Shown: one piece after another, positions 56,383-64,000 of the stretch | Layout: each line of letters begins with the position of its first letter | Position numbering within the stretch: position 1 is the first letter of the stretch | Source: Emticicia sp. 21SJ11W-3 | Lineage (GTDB): Bacteria > Bacteroidota > Bacteroidia > Cytophagales > Spirosomataceae | Assembly (NCBI RefSeq): GCF_024138715.1 | Contig: NZ_CP092074.1 | Coordinates: 2,418,001-2,482,000 of the forward strand | Reading direction: 5' to 3' | Length of the DNA stretch: 64,000 nt | Position numbers and translations under genes: made by a program | The notes under the pieces: generated by a model | The model's input: only the letters and a program-made list of their open reading frames with translations | The model's database searches: none | Told to the model about the DNA's origin: nothing

Positions 56383-56428
56383 TTACTTCTTAGTTGCCTT
56401 GGGCGCTATGAAAACAATCATACGCTTA
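56383..56428 (-). pseudogene. Last 15 codons of a foreign-like infC
   Basis: On the minus strand this encodes KRMIVFIAPKATKK and a stop, exactly the C-terminus of IF-3. Four of 45 bases differ from the resident infC tail and all four are silent third positions (AAG/AAA, ATA/ATT, GCG/GCA, CCC/CCA). The rest of infC is absent; sequence beyond 56428 is unrelated. Confidence 0.8.
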
Positions 56429-56490
56429 CAGTTTAATATTTTCTTTTATATAACAGATGGCATATTTTCTTCTTAATTTATTATCAACTT

Positions 56491-56928
56491 TTACTTTACT
56501 TCTTCTGCATAATTAGGAATAGCACAGTCGCCAAAAGGTGCTGTCTTTTTCTTCATAGGTTTTATGTCATCAGGAGATAAATAGGGGAGCTTATATCTTT
56601 CATGCGTAAAGAAGTGTCCCCAGTTCCAGAACTCCCATATATTTCTTCTGAAATTCCTGTAAACGATTGTATCTGGAGAAGTGGGATAACATTCCCGGAA
56701 ACTCTTAAAAATAATGTCAATGTCTCTGATGTGTGGACCTTTCATTTCATCTTCCCACATTCTGAATTCACCATGTGCAGTTGAATAATTGAAATCTTTT
56801 ATATGAAACTCAGGGAGGAATAGAACACTGCCAAGAAGCATGCGGAAAAGGCCGATGTAATTAGAAGCATAGGCGATGAACCCAAATGCTAAAATCAATA
56901 TTGTCCAAATTTTAAGTTTTTTTTTCAT
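56491..56928 (-). CDS. Membrane-anchored small protein, candidate immunity protein (island copy 2)
   Basis: 145 residues. An N-terminal helix (IWTILILAFGFIAYASNYIGLF) is followed by a short second hydrophobic stretch (MLLGSVLFL) and a soluble part rich in aromatic residues (NFRRNIWEFWNWGHFFTHERY). No family recognised. It follows the C-terminal domain gene of copy 2 by 146 bases on the same strand, the position of an immunity gene in toxin cassettes. The role is inferred from position only. Confidence 0.5.
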   Translation of the reverse strand: MKKKLKIWTILILAFGFIAYASNYIGLFRMLLGSVLFLPEFHIKDFNYSTAHGEFRMWEDEMKGPHIRDIDIIFKSFRECYPTSPDTIVYRNFRRNIWEFWNWGHFFTHERYKLPYLSPDDIKPMKKKTAPFGDCAIPNYAEEVK

Positions 56929-57074
56929 ATCAAGAGTTTTAAAAATGTATTGACTTTCTAAAAGTTGGAAAGTTAACTGGTAGATATTTTTTGAACTTAA
57001 TTTTAGAAAGCTTTAAGGCAAGTAAATCTCATAAAAAGCAATTCACTTGCCTTAAAACTTTGAAATCTTCAGAG

Positions 57075-57842
57075 TTATTTACAAGAGCCGCTTGATCCTT
57101 TTATCCCACCGCCTTCATTTATGGTTACTGAACTACTATTAGACATTCCTCTTATAATCTGACCTAATCTTGCTGGTGTGTGAAGGAAAAGGTATGTAAA
57201 CCCACCACCACCAGTTGGAATTGGGCCTACTTTACTTAAAGGCAAGGGAATATTAATCCCAGCATTACTTAGAACACTCAATGCGGCATCCGTACAATTA
57301 TAGTCCTCTAACGAGTAACTACTATTTTGCCAATTAATTGATGAATTAACAGCATTTGTAAATTTTGTACTATTAACAAAGTAAGTTGCACTTACATCAT
57401 AAGGTAATTGACTATTATCTCTAATAACAGATGAAATATTAAAGAATAAGGAAATTGGCGCCCAAACATTAGGATAAAATCCTACACTGCGAGATGTAGT
57501 TTGACCTGTATTATTATCTATTTTTGAAAATTGAATAAAAGTATGACCAACATCATTATTATCGTCAATTGGTCTGGACGAGTTAGATATTGGTTGATCT
57601 ACACAAATGGCAATTTTATAAGTGTAATTGGCCGAATTGTTTTTCATACAATTTAATTCTGAGTCAATGTTTATATTAGGAGAAGCATTACCCCCAGAAA
57701 AAGATAAACTTTGATATGTCAATATAGGATTCCACCCTGCATATCCTCCTCCCCCAGTCGAATAATAATCATTTGGTGAAAATGTAATATCACTGCCGCC
57801 AAGGCCACTACAATAAGCATTAATAGAATGAGAATAATGCAC
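57075..57842 (-). CDS. Permuted NlpC/P60 (LRAT-like) C-terminal domain, open frame of island copy 2
   Basis: 255 residues from a GTG at 57842 that follows an in-frame stop by five codons. It starts VHYSHSINAYCSGLGGS and continues with a Gly/Asn/Ser-rich stretch. NDVGHTFIQFSKI (histidine) precedes SVGFYPNVW, and DYNCTDAALSVLSNAGI carries an NC motif after it. This order, histidine first and cysteine second, is that of permuted NlpC/P60 (LRAT/YaeF-like) papain-fold domains, which include peptidases, acyltransferases and toxin tips. No signal peptide. It is probably the 3' part of a larger gene whose 5' part is broken (57843-58242). Expression as a free protein is uncertain. Confidence 0.6.
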   Translation of the reverse strand: MHYSHSINAYCSGLGGSDITFSPNDYYSTGGGGYAGWNPILTYQSLSFSGGNASPNINIDSELNCMKNNSANYTYKIAICVDQPISNSSRPIDDNNDVGHTFIQFSKIDNNTGQTTSRSVGFYPNVWAPISLFFNISSVIRDNSQLPYDVSATYFVNSTKFTNAVNSSINWQNSSYSLEDYNCTDAALSVLSNAGINIPLPLSKVGPIPTGGGGFTYLFLHTPARLGQIIRGMSNSSSVTINEGGGIKGSSGSCK

Positions 57843-58242
57843 GTCGCCAAAATTTTACGCTGGTACACATACTTTCACAAAAACCGGAATTTGCCCACAA
57901 GGTTAACCTCTTACTCTTTTAATTCTACCATTTTTAGTTAGATATTCTTCCCCTGTTATCAAGTTGCCTTCTAATTTCCCCTTTTTAAAATCTAAAGCTC
58001 TTAAAAAAGAACCTTAAAGGTCACGAACCCAAATATATCCTGAAAAAGAATAAGGCTCATTTTTCTATTTTGTAAAGAAAGTGTCATCAGGAATTGTAGT
58101 TGATAATTCAGCAATGATTTTTCCGTTTTTTGGCTTAAACATCAATAAGCTAGTAAGCTCACTTACTCCAAGTTTTCTTTCATTGAATAACTTGTTGTGG
58201 CTTGAAGCAAAAATATTAGCGTAATATTTTAAAAAAATTGAT
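57843..58242 (-). pseudogene. N-terminally truncated upstream part of the island gene, with four stop codons (copy 2)
   Basis: Reads without any frameshift into the 57075-57842 frame: NIFASSHNKLFNERKLG, MFKPKNGKIIAEL, TIPDDTFFTK, stop, KNEPYSFSGYIWVRDL, stop, GSFLRALDFKKGKLEG, EYLTKNGRIKRVRG, stop, PCGQIPVFVKVCVPA, stop, NFGDV. The stops are at 58065-58067 (TAG) and 58014-58016, 57903-57905 and 57855-57857 (TAA). The words resemble the region before the variable end in secreted Bacteroidota proteins (IWVRDL-GSFLRA). No signal peptide remains; the Crp-type gene ends immediately upstream. Confidence 0.7.
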
Positions 58243-58247
58243 TCAAA

Positions 58248-58811
58248 TCATTTTTTTGCCCTCAACCGGCTTAATGTTTCTGGTTCAATTTCCAGATGCG
58301 AAGCAATATGTTTGACAGGTACCCTATGTAGAATGTCGGGAATTTGCTGCTGCAGAAAAACATATCTTTCGTTCACAGATTTCATCCTGATATTGTAGTT
58401 TCTTATTTCACTTAAACAATAATACTTTTCAGTCAGTACTCTTCCAACGTAATTAAATTCAGGGAAATTATCATATAGAAACTGTAAATCTGTATAAGAA
58501 AGTGACCACATGACGCAATCTTCCAGTGTTTCTATATATTCGTTCGATGGTTTTTGTAAGAAAAAACTAATGACAGAAATAATAATATCGGCCTCCTTAA
58601 AAAACCAGGTTGTATGTTCCTTACCGTTTTCGATGAAATAGGCTCTTACAATTCCTTTTTCAATAAAATAGATTTTTCTGTTTACTGTTTCCGGCTGAAC
58701 AATTATTGACTTTTTAGCGAAAACCTCATTTTTTAGCTTCTTTTCTAAGAAATCTTGTATTTTTGGAGTTAAAGGCTTTATGGCAGCAAGAGTGGAGATA
58801 ATCTGTTTCAT
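58248..58811 (-). CDS. Crp/Fnr family regulator, island copy 2
   Basis: 187 residues from the ATG at 58811 (MKQIISTL). Same domains as copy 1: beta roll, dimerisation helix, HTH with HIASHLEIEPETLSRLRAKK. It lies 110 bases after infC and behind that gene's terminator. Its stop TGA is in the same frame as the broken gene that follows. Functional as far as can be seen. Confidence 0.86.
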   Translation of the reverse strand: MKQIISTLAAIKPLTPKIQDFLEKKLKNEVFAKKSIIVQPETVNRKIYFIEKGIVRAYFIENGKEHTTWFFKEADIIISVISFFLQKPSNEYIETLEDCVMWSLSYTDLQFLYDNFPEFNYVGRVLTEKYYCLSEIRNYNIRMKSVNERYVFLQQQIPDILHRVPVKHIASHLEIEPETLSRLRAKK

Positions 58812-58861
58812 AAATTGTGTAGTTAAAGTTTTCACAGCTTTGTTAATTATTCCATAAAAAT

Positions 58862-58897
58862 AAAAAAAAGACGCACCAATAAAAATTGATACGTCTT
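58862..58897 (-). terminator. Intrinsic terminator of infC
   Basis: On the minus strand AAGACG-TATCAAT...ATTGGTG-CGTCTT followed by eight T, 23 bases after the infC stop. Confidence 0.85.
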
Positions 58898-58920
58898 AAT
58901 TCTTAATTATCTATAAATAA

Positions 58921-59481
58921 TTACTTCTTAGTTGCCTTTGGTGCAATGAAAACAATCATACGTTTACCTTCCTGCTTGAATTCACCTTCTGGTTTACCGT
59001 ACTCATCAAGCCCTGCAATGAAGCGTCTCAAGAGTTCGGCTCCCTGATCTTTGAACACAATCTGGCGGCCTACAAAGTGTACATAGGCTTTCACTTTGGC
59101 ATTTTCTTTCAGGAAACTGATGGCATGCTTCAATTTAAAATTAAAGTCATGGTCGTCAGTCTGCGGACCGAAACGTATTTCTTTGATGACCGTCTTGGCA
59201 GCTTTGGCTTTTATTTCCTTCTGCTTTTTCTTCTGGTCATATTTAAATTTAGAATAATCTACAATTCTGCAAACTGGGGGATTGGCCGTAGGAACTATCT
59301 CAACCAGGTCGAGGCTTTGTGCCTGTGCCATTGCAAGGGCCTGATTGGTATCAAAAATGCCTTGCTCTACATTGTCGCCGACTAAGCGGACTTGAGGTAC
59401 CCGTATTCTTTGATTGATACGGTGTTCATCTTCTTTCTGTACTGGTCTTCTGAAATTACGATTGAATGGTTGTTGTGCCAT
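58921..59481 (-). CDS. infC: Translation initiation factor IF-3
   Basis: 186 residues. N-terminal domain (RINQRIRVPQVRLVGDNVEQGIFDTNQALAMAQ), linker helix rich in lysine (YDQKKKQKEIKAKAA) and C-terminal domain (EIRFGPQTDDHDFNFKLKHAISFL) are complete, with a basic tail. It starts with a normal ATG here instead of the AUU used by many bacteria. It lies 135 bases after thrS. The ribosomal genes rpmI and rplT, which usually follow infC, are absent; a terminator and the accessory island take their place. Confidence 0.97.
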   Translation of the reverse strand: MAQQPFNRNFRRPVQKEDEHRINQRIRVPQVRLVGDNVEQGIFDTNQALAMAQAQSLDLVEIVPTANPPVCRIVDYSKFKYDQKKKQKEIKAKAAKTVIKEIRFGPQTDDHDFNFKLKHAISFLKENAKVKAYVHFVGRQIVFKDQGAELLRRFIAGLDEYGKPEGEFKQEGKRMIVFIAPKATKK

Positions 59482-59576
59482 TTAACGATTTTAAGGTTAC
59501 TAATAATTGATTTTTACGAAATTATGAACAATAATCTTAAAAACAAACAATAAGTTAATTTTTAAACAAATTACAA

Positions 59577-59609
59577 GAGCCGTCAGGCTGTTTTATTATC
59601 TAACGGCTC
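59577..59609 (-). terminator. Hairpin between thrS and infC
   Basis: GAGCCGT...ACGGCTC stem with a 19-base loop right after the thrS stop. The T run on the minus strand is weak, so partial termination or mere spacing is possible. Confidence 0.4.
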
Positions 59610-59616
59610 CTGTTAT

Positions 59617-61569
59617 TTAATTTGAACCGAATTTCGGGATATTTTTGTTGATTTCTGCTCTGGCATAAGCAACAAATTCTTCGATGGTCATTGAGCCTAA
59701 ATCTCCTTCACCTTTACGGCGTACCGACACCCTTCCTTCTTCCGATTCTTTTTCACCTACAATGAGCATCAACGGTAATTTGTTTACTTCTGCATCACGT
59801 ATTTTACGACCAATTTTCTCGTCTCTATGGTCAACATAACCTCTGATGTCGTTCTCCTGTAAGGTTAAGAACACATCGTTGGCATAGTCTTCATATTTTT
59901 CCGAAATCGGTAGAATGGCTATCTGATCAGGCGACAACCACAAAGGGAAATTACCGGCTGTGTTTTCAATCAGAATGGCTATGAAACGTTCTAAAGAGCC
60001 GAATGGCGCGCGATGAATCATAACCGGGCGGTGCTTCTGGTTGTCAGAACCAACGTATTCCAGTTCAAACCTTTGTGGTAACTGGTAGTCTACCTGTATG
60101 GTTCCCAACTGCCATTTACGGCCTAAGGCATCTTTTACCATGAAGTCGAGTTTTGGCCCGTAAAATGCAGCCTCGCCCAGTTCTTCTACAGTATTTAGTC
60201 CTTTTTCGGCGGCGGCTTTTCTGATGGCATTTTCTGCGCTATCCCATGCCTCGTCGGTTCCGAAATACTTGGTTTTGTTTTCAGAGTCTCTTAATGAAAC
60301 CTGCGCCGAAAAGTTATCAAAACCAAGCGCCTTGAAAACATATAACACAAGGTCTATTACTTTTTTAAACTCGTCTTCCACCTGGTCTTCACGGCAGAAA
60401 ATATGGGCGTCGTCCTGAGTAAAGCCGCGTACACGTGTTAAACCATGTAACTCACCACTTTGTTCGTAACGATACACGGTTCCGAATTCAGCCAGGCGCA
60501 ATGGTAATTCACGATAACTTCTCGGCCGTGAACGGTAAATTTCACAATGGTGAGGGCAGTTCATGGGTTTCAGCATAAACTCTTCGCCCTCTTCAGGCGT
60601 AGCAATTGGCTGAAAAGAGTCTTTTCCGTATTTTTCCCAGTGCCCTGATGTAATATAAAGCTGCTTGCCACCAATATGAGGGGTAACAACCTGCTGGTAT
60701 CCTGCTTTTACCTGCGCCCGGCGCAGAAAATTCTCCAGCCTTTCTCTCAGCATGGCTCCTTTAGGCAACCATAATGGTAAGCCTTTGCCTACTTTTTCAG
60801 AGAAGGTGAAAAGTTCCAGTTCCTGGCCCAATTTGCGGTGGTCGCGTCTTTTGGCTTCTTCCAGAAACTGAAGGTATTCGTCCAGCTCTTTTTGTTTCGG
60901 GAAAGTGATACCATAAATGCGGGTAAGCATTTTGTTGTTCTGGTCGCCTTTAAAGTAAGCACCGGCCACATTCATAATTTTGGCGGCTTTGATAAAACCG
61001 GTATTAGGAATATGAGGCCCGCGACACAAGTCGGTGAAATTACCCTGGCGGTAGAAAGTAATAGAACCGTCTTCCAAACCCGAGAGTAAATCCAGCTTAT
61101 ATTCGTCGCCTTTTTCTTCAAAGTACCTTACTGCATCAGCTTTAGACATTGGAATACGCTCGTAATCGTTTTTCTGACGAGCCAGTTCCAACATTTTATC
61201 TTCTATTTTCTTGAAGTCGTCGTTTGATATAGTAACTCCGTTGGTATCAACATCATAATAGAAACCGTTTTCTAATGGCGGCCCAACCCAGAATTTTACA
61301 CCGGGATACAAAGCCTCCAGCGCCTCGGCCATTAAGTGTGCCGACGAGTGCCAGAATGTAGATTTACCGTCCGTATCGTTCCAGGTAAGAAGTTGCAAGG
61401 TTGAGTCTTCTTCAATGGGTTGACTGGCATCCTGAACTTTTCCGTTCACCCTGGCAGCCAGTACGTTTCTTGCCAGCCCTTCGCTGATGGAAAGGGCGAC
61501 ATCGTAACTCGAGCTTCCTTTTGGATAATCTCTTACGCTTCCGTCCGGTAATGTAATTTTAATCATCAT
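59617..61569 (-). CDS. thrS: Threonyl-tRNA synthetase
   Basis: Class II synthetase of 650 residues. N-terminal TGS domain ([15 protein letters not shown]), editing domain with [16 protein letters not shown], then the catalytic core with zinc ligands in [10 protein letters not shown] and motifs [17 protein letters not shown], and the C-terminal anticodon-binding domain. Followed by infC, the standard order. Confidence 0.97.
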   Translation of the reverse strand: MMIKITLPDGSVRDYPKGSSSYDVALSISEGLARNVLAARVNGKVQDASQPIEEDSTLQLLTWNDTDGKSTFWHSSAHLMAEALEALYPGVKFWVGPPLENGFYYDVDTNGVTISNDDFKKIEDKMLELARQKNDYERIPMSKADAVRYFEEKGDEYKLDLLSGLEDGSITFYRQGNFTDLCRGPHIPNTGFIKAAKIMNVAGAYFKGDQNNKMLTRIYGITFPKQKELDEYLQFLEEAKRRDHRKLGQELELFTFSEKVGKGLPLWLPKGAMLRERLENFLRRAQVKAGYQQVVTPHIGGKQLYITSGHWEKYGKDSFQPIATPEEGEEFMLKPMNCPHHCEIYRSRPRSYRELPLRLAEFGTVYRYEQSGELHGLTRVRGFTQDDAHIFCREDQVEDEFKKVIDLVLYVFKALGFDNFSAQVSLRDSENKTKYFGTDEAWDSAENAIRKAAAEKGLNTVEELGEAAFYGPKLDFMVKDALGRKWQLGTIQVDYQLPQRFELEYVGSDNQKHRPVMIHRAPFGSLERFIAILIENTAGNFPLWLSPDQIAILPISEKYEDYANDVFLTLQENDIRGYVDHRDEKIGRKIRDAEVNKLPLMLIVGEKESEEGRVSVRRKGEGDLGSMTIEEFVAYARAEINKNIPKFGSN

Positions 61570-61603
61570 TCTGGTTGTACTATTTTTTATTAATTGTTGC
61601 TAC

Positions 61604-62818
61604 TTATCTGAACCTGATTTTCTTTAACGAATCAGTTTTTACATTAACTTTTGCTTTTGGTTTTATTGTATTTACTTTCACCCTTGCGGTGTCCAGTAGT
61701 TTACGGGGTTCTTCAACTACAGGCTTCGGAGTCTGTTTTTTAACAACAACGTCGTTATCAGAATAGTTGCGATAACCAAAGTTTAACCTGCCGGATACCC
61801 TGTTGAGCGCCACAATTGCCTGCTCATCGCTTGGGTTTTTCTCAACGGCCTCTTTCAGGGCGCTTTCGGCCTCCTGAAGATTACCCAGCTGCTCATACGT
61901 AAGACCCAGCAAAAAGTAAACCTTGGGTAAGTCGCGGTTTATGCCGGCGGCTTTTTGATAGTTTTCCAGTGCTCTTTCATAGCTTCTCCAACGGTAATAA
62001 ATGGCGCCTGCGTATAATAGCACGTCTGTTCTTCTGGGGTCTACGCGGGCTGCCCGTTCATAATTAACCAGGGCGCTGTCCAGCCATCCTTTTTTAAAAT
62101 AGGTCAGTCCTCTTTCTACAATAAAATCTGCGTTGTTCTTAAATTCAGCAATGGCTTTCTGATTAACTACCAGCGCGGAGTCGTACATCCGGTAGCTTTG
62201 AAGTATGTCAGTCAGCTTTGTGTAACCCTCGCGGAACGACGGCTTAATTTCAATAGCTTTGTTAATAAGGGCAATGGCACTTACGGTGTCGCCTTTACGT
62301 GCAGCCAGGGTGCCTCTGTAGAAATGCGTTTCACCATCAAACGGCGCTGTTTGCATTGATTTTGCCAGGTACTTTTCTGCACCGGCCAGGTCATTTCTTT
62401 GCTGAGCAAGGTCGCCCAGTAGCGTATATAATTCCGGGGTATCAAAGTTCAGGATTTCAGCACTCTGCGCAAAAGAAAAAGCCTCATCTATTTTTTTCAT
62501 TCTGCGCAAAATAAGCGCCTTTGTAAATAAATATTTGCCCACGTTTGGCTTCAGCTGGTCGGCACGGTTAATGTCTTCCAGAGCGCTTTCGGTGTCGTTC
62601 AGTTTCAGATATATGCCTGCTCTTTTGTAATAGTTCTCTGCCACGCTGGGGTTGCTTCTGATGGCCTCTGTAAGAGCCACTTCGGCAGCCTCGTTCATTT
62701 CGCTTTCAGTCTGAAACTGTGTAGGCGGAATTTTGGAGCGCTCGCGGTTGCCTTGCCCACAGGCGGCAAGCAAAACCGTTACTATCAGTAAAATATATAA
62801 TTGAAATTGTTTTTGCAT
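61604..62818 (-). CDS. TPR-repeat lipoprotein
   Basis: 404 residues from the ATG at 62818, giving a lipoprotein signal with lipobox LLAAC (cysteine at about residue 20). About nine tetratricopeptide repeats follow (AENYYKRAGIYLKLNDTESA, VYFLLGLTYEQLGNLQEAE and others), then a basic C-terminal tail with VVKKQTPKPVVEEPRK. Such proteins act as scaffolds for envelope complexes. Upstream gene of thrS on the same strand with a gap of about 35 bases. Confidence 0.85.
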   Translation of the reverse strand: MQKQFQLYILLIVTVLLAACGQGNRERSKIPPTQFQTESEMNEAAEVALTEAIRSNPSVAENYYKRAGIYLKLNDTESALEDINRADQLKPNVGKYLFTKALILRRMKKIDEAFSFAQSAEILNFDTPELYTLLGDLAQQRNDLAGAEKYLAKSMQTAPFDGETHFYRGTLAARKGDTVSAIALINKAIEIKPSFREGYTKLTDILQSYRMYDSALVVNQKAIAEFKNNADFIVERGLTYFKKGWLDSALVNYERAARVDPRRTDVLLYAGAIYYRWRSYERALENYQKAAGINRDLPKVYFLLGLTYEQLGNLQEAESALKEAVEKNPSDEQAIVALNRVSGRLNFGYRNYSDNDVVVKKQTPKPVVEEPRKLLDTARVKVNTIKPKAKVNVKTDSLKKIRFR

Positions 62819-62950
62819 TATTATTTGGTGGAACCACACGGGCATACAGCCATTTTTTTACAAAAATCCGAAAATTTTCTAACAATAAAAACCTTTACCA
62901 AGAATATAGAGTAGCAGCCGCAACAGAACCTAAAGGTAATTGACCGTTTG

Positions 62951-63847
62951 TTACACTGAGGCAAAACGATAAAACACACCTAAAGGCAGATTTTTACCGA
63001 ATGAATCTTGTATCATCAGTTCGCCCATTTCAGGATTCATAACGGCCTGATAATTCTGTTTAATGATGGTTTCTGCAATTACTGCCGAAAAACCCATTGA
63101 ATAGAGATTTAGAATAAAAAAGAAGTGGTTATCATCAATCAATTGCAGGCATGCTTTTATAAGTTCGTTGATTCCTTCTTCCAGAATCCATTTTTCGCCG
63201 TCAGGGCCACGGCCATAGGCGGGGGGGTCTAGTATGATACCATTGTATTTTCTGCCACGTTTTACTTCGCGCTTTACAAATTTCAGGGCATCTTCAACTA
63301 CCCATCTGATATCAGTCAACTGGCTTATTTCCATATTTTCGCGCGCCCATGAAATAGTTTGTTTAATAGAGTCAACGTGTGTCACGTCAGCACCGTTTCC
63401 TTTGGCAACTATAGAGGCACCACCCGTGTAGGCAAAAAGATTGAGTACCTTCGGGTTTTCAAGGGGCATTATTTTCAGCTTGGTTTCTATATATTGCCAG
63501 TTTTCGGCCTGTTCCGGAAAGATACCCACATGCTTAAACGAAGAAAGCGAAAGTTTGAATTTATAATTTTTACCACCCAGGGTATAGGGTAAATACCATT
63601 TTTCAGGCATTTTTTTCAGATTATGCCATTCACCTCTTTCGTCCGGGCTTAGCTGATCGCGCCCTTTGGTTTTTCTGAAAACAGCAGAGGCTTTCTTCTC
63701 CCAGATTTCTTCACTGAGCGATTTATCCCACACGGCTTGTGGTTCAGGGCGGGCCAGAATGTAATCGCCGAAGCGTTCTAATTTTTCAAAATTGCCCGAA
63801 TCTATTAATTCGTAGGAATCTATTTTTGGCTGAAGAAGCTGATACAA
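62951..63847 (-). CDS. Class I SAM-dependent methyltransferase, RlmI/RlmK-like
   Basis: 298 residues. The Rossmann core has LNLFAYTGGASIVAKGNGA (SAM loop), THVDSIKQTISWA (acidic ribose contact) and ILDPPAYGRG with the DPPAYG motif of rRNA cytosine or adenosine methyltransferases. The N-terminal domain has a few beta strands but no PUA domain is clear. It probably methylates 23S rRNA, though target is uncertain. Confidence 0.85.
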   Translation of the reverse strand: MYQLLQPKIDSYELIDSGNFEKLERFGDYILARPEPQAVWDKSLSEEIWEKKASAVFRKTKGRDQLSPDERGEWHNLKKMPEKWYLPYTLGGKNYKFKLSLSSFKHVGIFPEQAENWQYIETKLKIMPLENPKVLNLFAYTGGASIVAKGNGADVTHVDSIKQTISWARENMEISQLTDIRWVVEDALKFVKREVKRGRKYNGIILDPPAYGRGPDGEKWILEEGINELIKACLQLIDDNHFFFILNLYSMGFSAVIAETIIKQNYQAVMNPEMGELMIQDSFGKNLPLGVFYRFASV

Positions 63848-63874
63848 GGTAAATTCTTTTAAATGAAACTTAAA

Positions 63875-64000
63875 TTACTGCACTTTGCTGAGATAAATAG
63901 TCTTACGGATATTTGTCTGAGGAAGCGACTGTTGTCTTTTTTTGCGTTTGCCGTTTTCTGGCTTTGGCAGGTCTAATTCTTTTATGGCTTCAAATTTAAC
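63875..64000 (-). CDS. C-terminal end of an unidentified gene (5' part outside window)
   Basis: 41 residues ending KPENGKRKKRQQSLP, then NIRKTIYLSKVQ and a stop at 63875. A basic tail without recognisable motif; the body of the gene lies beyond the window. Confidence 0.6.
   Translation of the reverse strand, partial: VKFEAIKELDLPKPENGKRKKRQQSLPQTNIRKTIYLSKVQ

Larger units (their letters stand above)
55254..56428. repeat. Direct repeat of about 1.17 kb, copy 1
   Basis: Nearly identical to 57792-58966 (offset 2,538 bases). By eye I count five differences in the Crp-type gene region and three in the stop-containing region. The end carrying the infC tail is more diverged. Confidence 0.9.
57792..58966. 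repeat. Direct repeat of about 1.17 kb, copy 2
   Basis: Partner of 55254-56428. It runs from the start of the C-terminal domain, through the stop-containing frame, the Crp-type gene and the infC terminator, into the last 15 codons of infC. Confidence 0.9.

Noticed and set aside
57843-58242. Programmed stop readthrough or selenocysteine/pyrrolysine coding
   Set aside because: The four stops are a mix of TAG and TAA, there is no visible SECIS-like or PYLIS-like element, and the gene also lacks its start and signal peptide. Decay is the simpler explanation.

Overview
The window looks like a chromosomal segment of a Bacteroidota bacterium, most likely a member of the Cytophagales. The evidence is a set of promoters of the Bacteroidota type (a -7 box TAnnTTTG, often TATCTTTG or TACATTTG), the near absence of Shine-Dalgarno sequences, and Bacteroidota-typical families: DUF1460, DUF6607, DUF6686-like, Reg_prop propellers, SAM hydroxide adenosyltransferase, a type IX secretion tail and an inserted leucyl-tRNA synthetase. 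Base composition is moderate in most of the window and clearly A+T-rich between about 53.9 and 58.9 kb. I see no transposase, phage gene, CRISPR array or rRNA.

Layout. 0-4.7 kb: rluD (cut by the window edge), a PLP-dependent deaminase-like enzyme, a NagB-type gene, a DUF819 membrane protein, then a small RNA transcription unit with a tRNA-like fold, and an Lrp/AsnC regulator. 4.8-16 kb: two large GT-C-like membrane proteins, a sugar ketoisomerase-like cupin, a PhyH-type dioxygenase, hslV, the pyruvate dehydrogenase E2 gene, lepA and hldD. 16-31 kb: queD, lpxB, sufB, a Reg_prop propeller, a Crp-type regulator with an adjacent hydrolase, secreted peptidase and hydrolase genes, and folD. 31-36 kb: a type IX tail-like orphan protein, an ECF sigma factor with a VWA-containing membrane partner, prsA and rplY. 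35.6-43.5 kb: a DUF2798/Crp pair, then a fur operon divergent from an iron-uptake operon (TonB receptor, PepSY protein, DUF4198, a Cys-rich 71-residue protein, DUF6607). 43.7-53.9 kb: membrane pyrophosphatase, a large PIG-L family protein, a lipoprotein gene inside a nest of palindromic repeats, leuS and a membrane-anchored SAM hydrolase homologue. 54-59 kb: an accessory island. 59-64 kb: infC, thrS, a TPR lipoprotein, an RlmI-like methyltransferase and the end of one further gene.

The two most unusual parts are these. (1) Directly behind infC lies a tandem array with two copies of a block of about 1.17 kb, roughly 99 percent identical over most of its length. Each block holds a Crp-type gene and the same N-terminally truncated frame with four identical stop codons. 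Each block is followed by a diverged C-terminal domain of permuted NlpC/P60 (LRAT-like) type and a different small membrane protein. This resembles the constant-part/variable-tip/immunity layout of polymorphic toxins, although function is not proven. The inner junction carries the last 15 codons of an infC that differs from the resident one only at silent sites. (2) At 3.9-4.2 kb a promoter and a terminator bracket an RNA that can fold as a tRNA with a 93-nt insert in place of the variable loop.

Regulation visible in the sequence: two Crp-type operators, each beside a Crp-family gene and each exactly 29.5 bp upstream of a weak -7 box; two Fur boxes in the fur/TonB divergent region, one on each promoter; and two families of dispersed palindromic repeats.
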